A stretch of 64,000 nt of DNA from DAIDKA01 sp049792815. GTDB taxonomy: Bacteria > Pseudomonadota > Gammaproteobacteria > Steroidobacterales > Steroidobacteraceae. Both the position numbers and the translations under genes were made by a program. Below the pieces are notes generated by a model, which saw nothing but the letters and a program-made list of their open reading frames with translations, was not told the origin of the DNA and searched no databases. This document shows, piece by piece, positions 63,860 through 64,000 of the stretch; position 1 is the first letter of the stretch, and every line of letters begins with the position of its first letter. The DNA lies in assembly GCA_049792815.1 (NCBI GenBank), contig JBARBG010000025.1:1-64000 (forward strand), read 5' to 3'.

Positions 63860-64000
63860 ATGCACAAAATCGCGTTTTCCGCCGAAGTGCTGCAAGAGAT
63901 CCAGGCGCAGCAAGGGACGCTGCATCCCCATCGGCACCTGGATTTGCGGCGCACCGCGCACATCATCGTGGATCTGCAGAACGGGTTCATGGAACCCGGC
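63860..64000 (+). CDS. Isochorismatase-family hydrolase, N-terminal fragment (window edge)
   Basis: The first 47 residues of a cysteine hydrolase. After MHKIAFSAEVLQEIQAQQG and a basic stretch, TAHIIVDLQNGFMEPG carries the conserved catalytic Asp of the isochorismatase/nicotinamidase family. The remaining core is beyond the window. The 151 bp to the divergent MFS gene hold no other gene I can see. Confidence 0.85.
   Translation, partial: MHKIAFSAEVLQEIQAQQGTLHPHRHLDLRRTAHIIVDLQNGFMEPG

Overview
The window is one contiguous, GC-rich, gene-dense chromosomal stretch. Gene content points to a gammaproteobacterium, most likely an environmental Steroidobacteraceae, Xanthomonadales or Nevskiales relative. 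Supports are a class 2 (membrane-type) PyrD, MdtD- and Bcr-type transporters, DUF2058 and YciH proteins, an NsrR regulator with a recognisable operator, a BtuB receptor behind a cobalamin riboswitch, and many periplasmic cytochrome c and PQQ-type proteins. This is inference from gene content; no marker gene such as rRNA is present. I see no tRNA, rRNA, insertion sequence, prophage or CRISPR array. No gap between genes reaches 300 bp.

Layout. 1-9.1 kb: end-truncated pyrD behind a divergent PurM-like gene, an alpha/beta hydrolase, a DUF885 peptidase-like protein, a ferritin-like protein, YciH, an MdtD-like exporter and a secreted cytochrome c/sorbosone-dehydrogenase fusion. 9.1-14.1 kb: a minus-strand run of AGE epimerase, ROK fructokinase, a secreted DUF8021-like protein, glyoxalase I and a 476-aa protein of unknown function. 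14.4-22.7 kb: an aldehyde dehydrogenase, a secreted sugar dehydrogenase-cupin fusion downstream of riboswitch-controlled btuB, an exported NAD-epimerase-like protein and phosphoglucomutase. 22.9-30.1 kb: Bcr exporter, then glgP-tal-DedA/rhodanese on the minus strand, a RutE-like reductase and a DUF2058 protein. 30.1-40.3 kb: methylmalonate-semialdehyde dehydrogenase, several small hypotheticals, a second DUF8021-like protein, PEP carboxylase and a large TonB-dependent receptor.

40.4-49.6 kb is the most unusual part. It is a redox block with an SO_2930-type diheme protein, a YVTN propeller, OsmC, NsrR translationally coupled to an exported monoheme protein, a quinohemoprotein alcohol dehydrogenase with the aspartate pair typical of lanthanide-dependent enzymes, and a divergent propeller enzyme with its cytochrome at the other end. 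49.6-56.6 kb holds YbjQ, a small membrane protein, a FAH-family enzyme coupled to a CecR-like TetR regulator, and a divergent EmrA-EmrB-NodT tripartite efflux operon. 56.9-61.9 kb is a translationally coupled signalling pair: a REC-PAS-GGDEF-EAL protein and a hybrid histidine kinase. The window ends with an NTF2-like protein, an MFS transporter and the start of an isochorismatase-family gene.

Themes. Carbon storage and central metabolism (glgP, pgm, tal, ppc, ROK/AGE) are interleaved with periplasmic oxidation of alcohols or sugars by cytochrome-linked beta-propeller enzymes, TonB-dependent uptake and drug efflux. Start codons were chosen from visible ribosome binding sites, gene overlaps and signal peptides. 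No database search was run, so family names come from motif recognition.
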